A DNA stretch of 61,685 nucleotides, taken from contig NZ_AOID01000014.1 in assembly GCF_000337195.1 (NCBI RefSeq), positions 28,522 to 90,206 on the forward strand. The letters are read 5' to 3'. Shown piece by piece: positions 1 to 8,760 of the stretch. The DNA is from Natrinema versiforme JCM 10478. GTDB taxonomy: Archaea; Halobacteriota; Halobacteria; Halobacteriales; Natrialbaceae. Under the pieces are notes generated by a model. That model made no database searches. It had not been told where the DNA came from and worked only from the letters and a program-made list of their open reading frames with translations. A program made the translations under genes and the position numbers. The stretch's first letter is position 1. Every line of letters begins with the position of its first letter.

Positions 1-95
1 CCCTTTTCAATGATCTCGCGGGGTGTCCGCTCTCGCTCCACAAACCCCAAGTCGATCCATCCAGTAGAGACGGCGAGGCGGTCAGTTTTGGCCAT
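1..95 (-). CDS. IS6-family transposase, N-terminal fragment
   Basis: Thirty-one codons are present, from an ATG at 95 reading out of the window. The peptide contains WIDLGFVERERTP, which matches from memory the N-terminus of haloarchaeal IS6-family (ISH14/ISH15-type) DDE transposases, where a W-I-D-L-x-F-V-E-R-E-x-T-P segment precedes the small helix-turn-helix. The DDE core is not in the window. The first 14 codons are identical to the copy that begins at 61642. Confidence 0.75.
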   Translation of the reverse strand, partial: MAKTDRLAVSTGWIDLGFVERERTPREIIEK

Positions 96-140
96 AGGCA
101 TCCAGAACTTCGACCGCCTCATTCCTAACTTAACACGGCC
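1..140 (-). mobile_element. IS6-family insertion sequence, 5' end (partial)
   Basis: Bases 52-140 are the exact reverse complement of 61597-61685 at the other edge of the window, and identity stops abruptly at 140/141. The element therefore ends at about 140, with an outer end reading GGCCGTGTTAAGTTAGGAAT on the complementary strand. The transposase start lies about 45 bp inside this end. The rest of the element is outside the window, so neither the second terminal repeat nor a target duplication can be checked. Confidence 0.75.
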
Positions 141-188
141 GCGGCGACGACCCGCAGTTATAAATTACTGACTCGAGTCCGGTAGGAT

Positions 189-1346
189 ATGGAACGTGTT
201 GCAATCATCGGTGCCTCGATGACCCAGTTCGGGCAACGCGAGGGGGAGTGGATTCAGAACCTCCTCGCGGAGGCCGGGATCGAGTGTCTCGAGGACGCGG
301 GGGTCGCGGTCGACGATGTTGAGCACCTGTACGTGTCGAACATGGCGAGCGGCGAGTTCGAGGGGCAGACCGGCGTTCCGAACGCCCTGGCCCACGACCT
401 CGACGCGATGCCGGCGTACACCCAGCGAGTCGACCAGACGAGTTCCAGCGGCGGTGCGGGTATCTACGCCGCGTGGCAGTCGGTCGCCAGCGGGGCCAGC
501 GACATGACCCTGCTCGTCGGCGGCGAGAAGATGACCCACAAGACGACCGGGGAGGCCACCGACGTTATCGCGTCGCTGACCCACCCCGCGGAGTACAAAC
601 ACGGCGTCACGCTGCCGTCCTTTGCGGGGCTGACGGCACGGCACTACTTGGAGCGCTTCGACGCGCCCCGGGAGAGCCTCGGCAAGGTCGCGGTCAAGAA
701 CCACGAGAACGGCGTCGACAACCCCCACGCCCAGTTCCAGAAGGAAGTCGACCTCGAGACGATCCTCGAGTCGCCGATCGTGGCCGATCCGCTGCGGCTG
801 TACGACTTCTGTCCGATCACGGACGGCTCGGCGGCGCTCATGCTCTGTCCCGAGTCGGTGGCCGAGGAGTACGCCGACGAGTACGCCGTCATCTCTGGTA
901 TCGACGGGGCGACGGACACGCACGTCGTCCACGAGCGCGAGGACCCGACCGTGATGGGCGGCGTCGTCGAGAGCGGTCGCGGGGCCTACGAGATGAGCGA
1001 CACCGAACCCGAGGACATCGACGTGGCCGAACTCCACGACATGTTCACCATCCTCGAGTTCCTGCAGATGGAGGGACTCGGCTTCGCCGAGCAGGGCGAG
1101 GCGTGGCAACTCGTCGAGGAGGGCTACACCGAGCGGGACGGCGAGTTACCGATCAACACGTCGGGCGGGCTCAAGTCGAAGGGCCATCCGCTCGGAGCCA
1201 GCGGCGTGGCACAGGGTGTCGAGATCTACGAACAGCTCGTCGGCGAGGCCGGTCCCCGACAGGTCGACGCGGACGTGGGGCTGTGCTGTAACGTCGGCGG
1301 CTTCGGCAACTGCGTGATTACGACGATCATGGAGGCGGCACAATGA
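189..1346 (+). CDS. Thiolase-family protein lacking the usual nucleophilic cysteine
   Basis: This 385-residue protein has the thiolase fold signature of the archaeal acetoacetyl-CoA thiolase / SCP2-thiolase group. It opens with ERVAIIGAS, has a conserved GGLKSKGHPLGASG loop (catalytic His about residue 336), and ends with a Gly-rich NVGGFGNC segment. In active thiolases a Cys sits in a V-E-A-A-C-A-S-G-like motif. Here the equivalent segment reads VDQTSSSG and residue 85 is Ser (codon at 441). The ATG at 189 lies about 25 nt after an AT-rich TATA-like stretch (158-167), so the transcript is probably leaderless. The stop overlaps the next ATG (ATGA), so the DUF35 partner is translationally coupled. 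It could be a non-condensing thiolase homologue rather than an acetyl-CoA acetyltransferase. Confidence 0.85.
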   Translation: MERVAIIGASMTQFGQREGEWIQNLLAEAGIECLEDAGVAVDDVEHLYVSNMASGEFEGQTGVPNALAHDLDAMPAYTQRVDQTSSSGGAGIYAAWQSVASGASDMTLLVGGEKMTHKTTGEATDVIASLTHPAEYKHGVTLPSFAGLTARHYLERFDAPRESLGKVAVKNHENGVDNPHAQFQKEVDLETILESPIVADPLRLYDFCPITDGSAALMLCPESVAEEYADEYAVISGIDGATDTHVVHEREDPTVMGGVVESGRGAYEMSDTEPEDIDVAELHDMFTILEFLQMEGLGFAEQGEAWQLVEEGYTERDGELPINTSGGLKSKGHPLGASGVAQGVEIYEQLVGEAGPRQVDADVGLCCNVGGFGNCVITTIMEAAQ

Positions 1347-1702
1347 CGATGGAAGCGACCCGCTACGACGACGGATCGATCACCTACCCCGGCCACCCGC
1401 GCGGGCCCGGCGGCGCGGAGCCGGTCGAAACGATCGACCTCAGCGAGTACACTGCCGAGGTCGTCACGTGGACGACGAGCACCGCGACGCCCCCAGGTGT
1501 CCGTGAACCCAACCACCTCGCGATCGTCGAGTTCGACGTGGACGGCGAATCGGTCCGCGCGATCGGCCAGGCGACGACCGATGATCTCGAGACGGGCGAC
1601 GAGGTCCGGCCCGTCCACGTCGACGAACTCCGCGAACCCGGCGCAGGAATCAGAGAGCCCGACAGTCAAGAGTGGGACGGCTACCGGTTCGAGCCGGTCT
1701 AA
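1343..1702 (+). CDS. DUF35-type OB-fold protein, partner of the thiolase
   Basis: This 119-residue protein has the beta-rich pattern of the DUF35 OB-fold (TAEVVTWTTST, then PNHLAIVEFDVDG, then LETGDEVRPVHVDEL). In archaea DUF35 proteins pair with thiolases and, in the mevalonate pathway, bridge thiolase and HMG-CoA synthase. Most carry an N-terminal four-Cys zinc ribbon. This one has no cysteine at all, so the ribbon is missing. It overlaps the thiolase by 4 nt. A second in-frame ATG at 1349 is an alternative start. Likely role: substrate-channelling or structural partner of the adjacent thiolase-like protein. Confidence 0.75.
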   Translation: MTMEATRYDDGSITYPGHPRGPGGAEPVETIDLSEYTAEVVTWTTSTATPPGVREPNHLAIVEFDVDGESVRAIGQATTDDLETGDEVRPVHVDELREPGAGIREPDSQEWDGYRFEPV

Positions 1703-1759
1703 CGGGAGAACACGCGATCACAGTTTCACACGGCTTCGGTTTCGCGTCGCCTCAGTTCG

Positions 1760-2536
1760 TCAGTTTTCGTCGTCACCAGCGTCGGACCCGGGAGCGCCGG
1801 CGTCGGTGTCGTCTGCAGCCGTCCCGTCGCCATCATCGTCCGAGCCTGCGTCATCGATCTCAGTCTCGCTCGAGTCGCTGTCGCCCTCGTCGGCGTACTG
1901 ATCCCGCAGCGTCTCGAGTTCGGCGTCGACGTCGACGGCGGAGTCGCGACCGTCGTCAGCGTCGTCCGTTTCCGACCGGTCATCGGTCAGCGGCCCGTCG
2001 TCGATATCGATCGTGACCCCGCCTTCGGGGTCCGGTCGATCGGGTCCGGCGTCGCCCGGCTGTGACTCTCGATCGGCAGCGTCCCGGAGGCGGCCGTCCA
2101 CGTCGTCGCGGAGGTCACGCGCCTCTTTGAGGAGGTCTCGAGCCGTTTCGTCGGCGGGTAACCCACCGTCGGACGCGGCGCGCTGGAGTTCCGCTAGCAC
2201 GGTATCGAGTTGGGAGAGCGTCGTCCGCCGGAGTTCGCTCGCGCGCTCGCTCGTCGCCTCGACGGCCTCGCCGGTTCGCTCGCGCGCCTCGCGTTCGGTC
2301 CGGACGACGCGTAGACTCCGCTGGAACGCCTCGAGCGCGCGGACGCTCGTCTCGAGGGCGGTGAGTACGGCGGGCAGTGCTATCTCGTCGGTGAACCGCA
2401 GGAGTTCTCGCGGCGTCGGCGGGCGAAGCGGCGGCCGCCGTCGGCTGTGCGGTCCGTCGAGTTCCTCCCGGAGGTCGTCGATCGTTCGCGTCAGTTCGCG
2501 AACGGCGTCGAGGAGTTCGTCGTCGTGGTCGTCCAT
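1760..2536 (-). CDS. Haloarchaeal acidic coiled-coil protein of unknown function
   Basis: 258 residues. The N-terminal 165 residues are predicted mostly helical and charged, with coiled-coil-like stretches (LLDAVRELTRTIDDLREEL; later ELRRTTLSQLDTVLAELQRA). The C-terminal third is a low-complexity Asp/Glu/Ser/Thr tail. No membrane segment, signal or catalytic motif is visible. It is convergent with the thiolase pair (57 bp gap) and divergent from the gene at 2675. An AT-rich element about 27 nt before the ATG fits leaderless transcription. I do not recognise a named family. Confidence 0.7.
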   Translation of the reverse strand: MDDHDDELLDAVRELTRTIDDLREELDGPHSRRRPPLRPPTPRELLRFTDEIALPAVLTALETSVRALEAFQRSLRVVRTEREARERTGEAVEATSERASELRRTTLSQLDTVLAELQRAASDGGLPADETARDLLKEARDLRDDVDGRLRDAADRESQPGDAGPDRPDPEGGVTIDIDDGPLTDDRSETDDADDGRDSAVDVDAELETLRDQYADEGDSDSSETEIDDAGSDDDGDGTAADDTDAGAPGSDAGDDEN

Positions 2537-2674
2537 GCGCGTGCTACGACCGCCGGTGTCAAAAGTCGGACGATTGAACGGGTTTCCGAGCGGTACGATT
2601 CACCGTTCGCTCGGCCGTTTCCGACCGCAACTGCCACAATTTTTATGACAGACCCGCGTGATGGATAGGACGGA

Positions 2675-3331
2675 ATGGAAGACGACGGTGGGGCAGTCGT
2701 GTCGGACCGTGCGACGTTCGCGCGGACCCTCGACGCGCTCAAACGGGAGGGGAGCAACGTTTTGCTCGTCGGTGCGGCGGCGGGGACACACGAGCGGGTC
2801 TGTCAACGGCTGCTCGGTGGGACGAACCGAGACACACGATATCGACTGTTCGTCACCACCGAAGGCGATCGCCTCGCCTGCGAGAACGCCGACAGCGACG
2901 CGGCCGAACGGATCCGCACGATCGACTCGAGGGCGGTGCTCGAGACCGAGACGGAATCGGCGACCGAGAGCGGGGTCTCGTCGCTCGGCGCGCTCGGAAT
3001 CCAAATCCTCGAGACGATCAACGAATTCGACGAGGATGCCGACGGGCTCGAGCCGTCGGCGCTTCGCGTCTGCGTCGGTTCGCTCGTGCCGCTGCTACAG
3101 GAGTATGACGCCGAGACGGTGTTTCGCCTGCTGCACGTGCTGACGGCACGGGTCGATCGGTCCCGCGGGATGGGCCACTATCACGTGCCGCTCGCGCCGG
3201 ACCACGACGCCGTCGCGCTCTTCGAACCGCTGTTCGACGCGGTCGTCACGGTGCGATCCCGAGGGGGAACCGACGAACAGCGATGGCACCTTCGAGAGAC
3301 GAACACGACCACCGACTGGCTCGAGTTGTAG
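2675..3331 (+). CDS. DUF7504-like haloarchaeal protein (degenerate KaiC/RecA-like fold)
   Basis: 218 residues. The protein begins with a strand-loop typical of KaiC-like halophile proteins (GSNVLLVGAAAGTHERVCQRLL), followed by RYRLFVTTEG and a later LRVCVGSLVPLLQEYD segment that resembles the Walker-B-side strand. A true Walker A lysine motif (GxxxxGK[S/T]) is absent, so ATP binding is doubtful. This pattern matches the haloarchaeal DUF7504 proteins often seen near signalling genes; the name is from memory. A TATA-like TTTTTATG (2639-2646) precedes the ATG by about 30 nt. Confidence 0.65.
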   Translation: MEDDGGAVVSDRATFARTLDALKREGSNVLLVGAAAGTHERVCQRLLGGTNRDTRYRLFVTTEGDRLACENADSDAAERIRTIDSRAVLETETESATESGVSSLGALGIQILETINEFDEDADGLEPSALRVCVGSLVPLLQEYDAETVFRLLHVLTARVDRSRGMGHYHVPLAPDHDAVALFEPLFDAVVTVRSRGGTDEQRWHLRETNTTTDWLEL

Positions 3332-3523
3332 GGCGGCCCGGTCGCGGGTCGGCTTGTAGTAACATATCGGACAGATACTCGATCGTGTATATCGAGTCGG
3401 ATCCGGGGACAGCGAGTAGATCGGCGCGTTCGTCGGTCTCCGGCCGGTCTCACTCCAGTGTTATCGGTGTTACGGCACAAGGTCTATATATCGAACGACC
3501 TATCGGTTCAAAGAGTAGCATAC

Positions 3524-5398
3524 ATGGTCGAAGCTAGTACTGAGCTTCTCGGTGGAACTGCCGTTACCGTTTTCCTCGCGCTCTTGTTCTTCGGCGTCGT
3601 CGTCCTCTGGGACGTGGCCCTCGCTCTGCGGAGCGTCGGCGACAAGATCGATAAACTCGAGGACAATATCGACGACGATCTGACGGATATCGCCCACAGC
3701 TTGGATGGCATGTCGAACGGACCCGGCGGTGGCAGCGGGACCCAACTCCATCTGAGCGGCGGGACGATCAGCTCCGGTCCGGGCGCGAACCAGCCCCAGC
3801 AGGCACAGCACGCCCAACAGGCGGGACAGCAACAGGCGGCGGGACCACAGCAGGCGGCTCCCGGTCGACAGGACGGGCCAAACGCCGGGCCACAGCCCGC
3901 GTCCCACCCCCAGTATCAACAGCAGTCGGAAGCGGCCCGGCGAGAGCCCGGAGCGGAGGCAGAGCCTGCCGCGGATGATCCGTCGGCTGATTCGGCAGCT
4001 GCTGACCCGACAGAAGCGGACGCAGACGGTGATGACCCCGTCGATGAGAGTCCGCAATCGGACGACGAGCCGGAGGGTGAGCAGCCGAACGAAGGGCCAG
4101 CAGCCGAGGAGTTCGATGCGCCAGAGGAGTCGGCCGAGCATCCACACGCCGAACGCAATCGCGGCCGGTTCATCACCTCGCCCGATCGAACGGCGTGGTA
4201 CGCTACGCCGCTCGACCGCGAGGCGATCGATGCGGCCCGCCCGACGATCGCCGGCGCGCTCCCGGACGGTTCGGAGTCGGAATCCGACGACGCCGAAGTA
4301 ATCGCTGCGGGTTCGGGCGACACGAACGAGGCGGCTGCGAGCGACGAGGACGACGCCGTGGCGACGCCGATGCCGGGCGCAGCGCCGCCAGCAGACGAGG
4401 GTGCCAGCGAGGACGAGGACACCGACGACGCCGACGATCCTCCCGCCGACTCGGTGGCCGACGACCAAGCGGGCGAGACGGAAGACGAGTCCGCAGCCGA
4501 CCCCTTCGAAGAAGCCGACTCCGCGGACGACGAGGCTGACTCGCTCGAGGAGGCCGACCAAAGCGACGACGCAGACCCCGACGGAAGCGACGATGTAGAC
4601 GCCGACGAAAACGAGGCTAAGACCGACGACGGGGACGAACCCGACGCCGGACTCGAGGCGGACGAGTCGGCGGAGGCGGCCACCGACGACATCCCGCAAT
4701 CGCCCGAGGAGATCGATGTGCTGTCGTTCGACGACGGAGACGAAGGGGACGAGGCCGATAGCGAGGACGGAACCGGCGATGAGGATGGGGCCGCCGACGC
4801 GGATGCTCACGGCGATGTTCCCGATCTCGTCGACGACTCGAGCGAAACCGGGCTCGCGGCCGCCGAGTCCGACACCGACACCGGAGCCGATACGGGTGAC
4901 GAGTCCGACTCCGAGACGACTGCGGACGAAATCGGACCTGATGCGGACGACGGCGAATCCGCGGCCGACGACGCGGACGAACCGCCTGCGGACGCGCTCT
5001 CCGGGTTCGAATTCGACGACGAGGAGTTCGAACCCGACGAGGAAGACGTGACCGTCGAGGAGGCCGTCGACACGATGAACGAGGACGCCCCGGCACCGGA
5101 GCTCTCGAGCCACCGATTCGACGTCACGGCCGAAGAGACCGACGACGGCAGCGCGGTGCTGACCTTCGAGTTCGACGCCGGGACCGTCGACATCACCGGG
5201 TCGACCGAACGGCTGCTCCAGTATCAGATGCGCAGCTTCGCGGATCAGGCGTCGACGCCGGACGGCGAGGTCACCATCGGTCGGGACCGGATCGTCATCG
5301 AGATTCCCGATTCGGACGGGGCCGCGATCCAGCAGTGGGGCGAAGCCGCCGTCAGCATCATCGATCGAACGCTATATCTCTCCGACAACAGCAACTGA
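3524..5398 (+). CDS. Membrane-anchored, highly acidic protein of unknown function
   Basis: 624 residues from the ATG at 3524, chosen because a TATATATC box at 3484-3491 puts the transcript start near 3512, downstream of the longer reading frame start at 3458. Layout: one membrane segment (about residues 10-35), a short coiled coil (GDKIDKLEDNIDDDL), a Gln/Ala-rich stretch (about 89-115), roughly 380 residues of low-complexity Asp/Glu/Ala/Ser sequence, and a compact C-terminal domain of about 100 residues starting near APAPELSSHRFDV. The C-terminal domain has alternating hydrophobic strands and probably carries the function, held off the membrane by the acidic linker. Family not recognised. 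Confidence 0.75.
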   Translation: MVEASTELLGGTAVTVFLALLFFGVVVLWDVALALRSVGDKIDKLEDNIDDDLTDIAHSLDGMSNGPGGGSGTQLHLSGGTISSGPGANQPQQAQHAQQAGQQQAAGPQQAAPGRQDGPNAGPQPASHPQYQQQSEAARREPGAEAEPAADDPSADSAAADPTEADADGDDPVDESPQSDDEPEGEQPNEGPAAEEFDAPEESAEHPHAERNRGRFITSPDRTAWYATPLDREAIDAARPTIAGALPDGSESESDDAEVIAAGSGDTNEAAASDEDDAVATPMPGAAPPADEGASEDEDTDDADDPPADSVADDQAGETEDESAADPFEEADSADDEADSLEEADQSDDADPDGSDDVDADENEAKTDDGDEPDAGLEADESAEAATDDIPQSPEEIDVLSFDDGDEGDEADSEDGTGDEDGAADADAHGDVPDLVDDSSETGLAAAESDTDTGADTGDESDSETTADEIGPDADDGESAADDADEPPADALSGFEFDDEEFEPDEEDVTVEEAVDTMNEDAPAPELSSHRFDVTAEETDDGSAVLTFEFDAGTVDITGSTERLLQYQMRSFADQASTPDGEVTIGRDRIVIEIPDSDGAAIQQWGEAAVSIIDRTLYLSDNSN

Positions 5399-5464
5399 CG
5401 CCGCAGTCCGCCGACACCGGTTGCGATCCAAGCGTTTTTACCCGCTCCGTGCACCCGAACAGGT

Positions 5465-6217
5465 GTGCGAATCGAGAACAGTTTCATTCCCGTTCACGGG
5501 GTCGGAGAGGCCACCGAACGACGCCTGTGGGAGAACGGTATCACCCACTGGGACGAGTTCGACGGCAGCGTCGTCGGCGCGACGCTTTCCGACCGCATCG
5601 AGACGTTCATTGACGAGGGTCGGACCCACTTGGACCGCGGGGACGTGTCCGTCTTCGCGGAGGCGCTGCCGGCCGCGAGCCGCTGGCGCTGCTACGAGAA
5701 CGTCCGCAACGAGACGTGTTTTCTGGACATCGAGACGACCGGGCTCGACGCCGCCTGTAACGACGTGACGACCGTGAGCCTCCACCGCGGCGGCGAGACG
5801 AAAACGTTCGTCAAGGGCCGCGATCTCACCAGCGACCGCCTCGAGCGAGAACTCGACGAGGCGGCGCTGCTGGCCACGTTCAACGGCCAGCGCTTCGACG
5901 TGCCCTTCCTCGAGACGTGTTTCGACATCGATGTCGACGTTCCCCACGTGGATCTCATGTATCCCTGCAAGAAACTCGGGCTCGACGGCGGGCTGAAGGC
6001 GATCGAACGTGACCTCGGCATCGACCGGGACATGCCGGACATCAGCGGTCGCGACGCCGTCCGCCTCTGGCACGAGTACGAAGCCGGCGACGAGAGTTCG
6101 CTCGAGACGCTGATCGAGTACAACCGCGCGGACACCCGCAACATGGAACCGCTGCTGGAGATCGTCACGGACCGACTCCACGAGAACGTATTCGAGGCGG
6201 CGGTGGCCGACGACTGA
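5465..6217 (+). CDS. RNase H-fold DEDD-type exonuclease (YprB-like)
   Basis: 250 residues with a GTG start at 5465. Residues 1-60 contain a helix-hairpin-helix-like GVGEATERRLWENGI. The nuclease domain follows with the DEDD pattern: CFLDIETTGLD (D and E of motif 1), LLATFNGQRFDVPFLE (motif 2), VDLMYPCKKLGL, and a final LIEYNRADTRNMEPL (motif 3, with Asp). This is the ribonuclease-H-like domain family of YprB proteins, which act as 3'-5' nucleases on DNA or RNA; the substrate is unknown here. An AT-rich box (5430-5440) lies about 28 nt upstream of the GTG, supporting a leaderless transcript. Confidence 0.85.
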   Translation: MRIENSFIPVHGVGEATERRLWENGITHWDEFDGSVVGATLSDRIETFIDEGRTHLDRGDVSVFAEALPAASRWRCYENVRNETCFLDIETTGLDAACNDVTTVSLHRGGETKTFVKGRDLTSDRLERELDEAALLATFNGQRFDVPFLETCFDIDVDVPHVDLMYPCKKLGLDGGLKAIERDLGIDRDMPDISGRDAVRLWHEYEAGDESSLETLIEYNRADTRNMEPLLEIVTDRLHENVFEAAVADD

Positions 6218-6361
6218 GTGGTTTTTCGTTCCGGTGACTACTGCTGGCGACTCCGTCATTGCTCACTGCTCCGGCTGAACTGTACACAGGCGACTCTCGC
6301 AGCGAGAACCCGACGGCTGTTTCTCCGCGATAGTGGATTTCGCTACTTCGTTACTGACGTG

Positions 6362-6643
6362 TTACTCGAGCGGAGAAACGTCGACGTCACCCTCGCTCGT
6401 GACGACGACGTGATAGCCACAGAAGGGGAATTCGACGCGGCCGGTCGGCCGGTCCCGTCCGTTTTCTCGGGCCGCAAAGAGCGCGTCGAGCGCTTCGGGA
6501 TTGATGACATCGTAGAGAGCGTCGTACTCGGGTGGCTCGAGGTCTACGGGATCGACGCCCTCCTGTTCGGCGACGGCAGCGATAACGTCGAAACTGAGAG
6601 ACTGCTCGGCTGTGGCTTCCGACCGATCGACTGAGAGTAGCAT
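6362..6643 (-). CDS. HalOD1 output domain protein
   Basis: 93 residues from the ATG at 6643. The frame is open further upstream to 6706, but a TATA-like box (6667-6675, reading GATTTATATC on this strand) lies about 27 nt before 6643, which fixes the start. The sequence fits the haloarchaeal HalOD1 output domain: an N-terminal helix, VDPVDLEPPEYDALYDVINPEALD, and a final GRVEFPFCGYHVVVTSEGDV beta hairpin. HalOD1 occurs alone or at the ends of haloarchaeal signalling proteins; its biochemical role is not known. It is a single gene. Confidence 0.85.
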   Translation of the reverse strand: MLLSVDRSEATAEQSLSFDVIAAVAEQEGVDPVDLEPPEYDALYDVINPEALDALFAARENGRDRPTGRVEFPFCGYHVVVTSEGDVDVSPLE

Positions 6644-6937
6644 TGACCGGACTCTTTCTTCGATCCGATATAAATCCTCTGCCCCGACACCGAAGTCAGT
6701 TACCAACCCTGGTTAGAAGCATACATATCTGATCATCGTTGTATTTTTTCGGGATTAATTATACACTGTTTCTATGTCAGTCACGCTTTCTAAAACGGTT
6801 CAGGGAGCGATGGCTATCGCACAAGCACTGGTTGTAGCCGTTAGTACGACCGTTCACGGTGACTCGAGTCGGGTATCAAACCCCGTTACATGTTCGGGGA
6901 GAGCTACTGGGCAATCCGGGCCATACTCCGTGGTACG
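6644..6937. other. Intergenic region with an AT-rich promoter zone and a possible 55-codon ORF
   Basis: 294 bp between HalOD1 and the next gene. 6715-6775 is AT-rich and holds TATA-like stretches in both directions. An ATG at 6774 opens a 55-codon frame (stop 6939-6941) that overlaps the next start as ATGA and encodes a short hydrophobic segment (MAIAQALVVAVST). Its codon use is less GC-biased than that of neighbouring genes, so I do not call it a gene. Confidence 0.35.
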
Positions 6938-7525
6938 ATGAATCCCTTCTCGAGCGGACGATCGGCGGACGCCGACGGCGATGGGAGCTTCGACGAACCG
7001 GGGGAATTCGTCCCGGATCACCTGCCGGACCCGGGGCCGTTCCTCGAGGGCCACGACGTGCTCGCGGGCGAGGCACACGTCGCCTTCCACGACATCACGC
7101 GGGACCTGTTCGAAGAGCGGGGCGTCTACGACGCGACGTTCGGCTACAATCTGGCGCGGCTTAACCTCGACCGGCGACACCCCGAGGCGGGCTACCGGTA
7201 CGCGGTCGACACTGACGACCCGACCGTCCTCCGGGCGGAGTTCAGCCCCACGACGGAGTTCTGCCCGCAGGCGGACGCGCTCGTCAAGGGCTCATTCCGG
7301 GCGTGGAACGGGCTGAGCGACCGCCACGAGTACGACCTCGTCCGCGTTCGCGTCCGCCCGTCTCACCACCAGTCCGACTCGCTCAACGAGACCCTCGAGT
7401 CCCTCGAATCGCAGTACCGCGAGTCCGGCGAGGTCCCGTCGGAGCCGTCCCGGGACGCGCCGAGTACCGGAGCGGCTGACCGGGGCGGCGCGGACGACGA
7501 TTCGACGGTCCAATCGCCGTTCTGA
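6938..7525 (+). CDS. Conserved haloarchaeal protein upstream of a membrane protein
   Basis: 195 residues from ATG 6938; the frame extends upstream but the extension is not protein-like. The core (residues 25-150) has conserved-looking segments: GEAHVAFHDITRDLFEERGVYDATFGYNLARLN, and near 130 CPQADALVKGSFRAWNGLSDRHEYDLVRVRV followed by SHHQSDSLNETLESLE. The Cys and the His pair could bind a metal or cofactor, but the family is not recognised. The tail is acidic and disordered. It lies 6 nt upstream of the membrane protein at 7532 and is almost certainly co-transcribed with it. Confidence 0.6.
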   Translation: MNPFSSGRSADADGDGSFDEPGEFVPDHLPDPGPFLEGHDVLAGEAHVAFHDITRDLFEERGVYDATFGYNLARLNLDRRHPEAGYRYAVDTDDPTVLRAEFSPTTEFCPQADALVKGSFRAWNGLSDRHEYDLVRVRVRPSHHQSDSLNETLESLESQYRESGEVPSEPSRDAPSTGAADRGGADDDSTVQSPF

Positions 7526-7531
7526 CCGGCG

Positions 7532-8743
7532 ATGGCGACGGGGTCTGCAAACGCGGCCGCGACGGTCACGCGCTGGTCGCGCGCGTTCGTCGCGGTCGGC
7601 ATCGGCTTTTTCCTGGCGTGGCAGGTCGCCGTCGCCGCGGGCGCGTCGCGGGCGGCGACCGTTCCGCTCGGCGTGTTCGGCTTCGTCCTGCACGTCGTCT
7701 TCGGGAAGGCGTACGCGCTCGTTCCGTCGTACTTCGCGCGCGAATTGGCCGTTCCGCACGCGCCGGCAGTCCACCTGCCGCTCGCGCTGACCGGTGCGAT
7801 CGCCGCGTTCGCGGCCGGCGTCGGCATCGGCCCCTCGGCAGTCGCGCTCGCCGGTGCGGGAAGCTGGTTCCTCGGCAGTCTCGTCTTCGTCGCGACGCTC
7901 TGCTGGACCGTCCGGACCAACCTCGCAGGGCGGGAAACCGGCACCGGAACGACCGACTCCCACCGCGAGCCCGTCGACCGCCTCGCGAACGCCGCCGTCC
8001 CCGTCGTCCTCGCGTTCCTGCTCGTCGCCTCGGCGCTCCCCGTGGCGAGGGAACTCGGCCTCGAGCCGCCGGTCCTCGCGGCGAGTGGACCTGCAGCGAC
8101 CCACCTGCTCGCGGCCGGCACGGCGGCCCTGCTCGTGTTCGCGATCGGGTTCCGGTTGCTGCCGCGGCTACTGGTCGCGTCGGTGGAGCGGCCGCTGGTT
8201 GCTCTCGTCCTGCTTGCCGGCACTGCCGGCCCCGTACTGCTCGCGGCCGACTTCCGCGGCGGCTCGCTGTTTCGCGCCGGGGCTGTCCTCCAAGCGACCG
8301 CGCTCGTTGGGTTCGCCATCGCCGTGGCAGCGCTCGCCCGCCGGAGCGACCGCCACCGCGTCGGTGACCGGGCGATCATCGCCGCCGCCGGCTGCGGTGC
8401 GCTGGTCGCCGCGCTGGGGCTCGTCTTCGCGTTCGCGCCCGCCGCGAGCCCGGCGACCGCGTTCGACGCCCACTACCGACTCGCCGTCGGCGGGTTCCTC
8501 GGGCTGACCATCGTCGGCGTCACCTACCGCTTCTACCCGCCCGCCATTGCCGCTCTTCCGGGGATCGGCGATTGGACTGCGAGCGTATCGATCACGGCGT
8601 TGATCGCCGGACTGGGTCTCGAGGTCGCGGGCCTGCTCGCATCGGTGCCGTCGCTGGTCGCGCCCGGTCGCTGGCTGTCGGTCCTCGGCGCGGGCTGCTA
8701 CGCCGCGGTCTGCTGGACGATCTTACTCGAGCGGGCGGGCTAG
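7532..8743 (+). CDS. Multi-spanning membrane protein, NnrS/heme-copper-oxidase-like
   Basis: 403 residues, almost entirely hydrophobic, with about 11-12 membrane segments separated by short loops. Sparse histidines lie in or near membrane segments (FVLHVVFGKAYALVPSYF; AATHLLAAGTAALLVFAIGFRLLPRLL; DAHYRLAVGGFLGLTIVGVTYRF). The arrangement resembles NnrS-type proteins and subunit-I relatives of heme-copper oxidases, which bind heme and are linked to nitric oxide metabolism. The repeated Tyr-Arg-Phe-Tyr-Pro and Arg-Leu-Leu-Pro segments are typical of that group. The resemblance is by pattern only. It forms an operon with the upstream protein and is convergent with nhaP. Confidence 0.6.
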   Translation: MATGSANAAATVTRWSRAFVAVGIGFFLAWQVAVAAGASRAATVPLGVFGFVLHVVFGKAYALVPSYFARELAVPHAPAVHLPLALTGAIAAFAAGVGIGPSAVALAGAGSWFLGSLVFVATLCWTVRTNLAGRETGTGTTDSHREPVDRLANAAVPVVLAFLLVASALPVARELGLEPPVLAASGPAATHLLAAGTAALLVFAIGFRLLPRLLVASVERPLVALVLLAGTAGPVLLAADFRGGSLFRAGAVLQATALVGFAIAVAALARRSDRHRVGDRAIIAAAGCGALVAALGLVFAFAPAASPATAFDAHYRLAVGGFLGLTIVGVTYRFYPPAIAALPGIGDWTASVSITALIAGLGLEVAGLLASVPSLVAPGRWLSVLGAGCYAAVCWTILLERAG

Positions 8744-8760
8744 GGCGAGGACGGGCGGTC

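Noticed and set aside
165..1109. Long reading frame antisense to the thiolase gene
   Set aside because: Composition is Arg/Val/Gly/His-rich and lacks any family pattern; it is a mirror of a strongly biased gene on the other strand.
3500..5113. 537-codon reading frame opposite the acidic membrane protein
   Set aside because: It arises because Asp/Glu codons read as Val/Leu/Arg codons on the other strand; no conserved motif.
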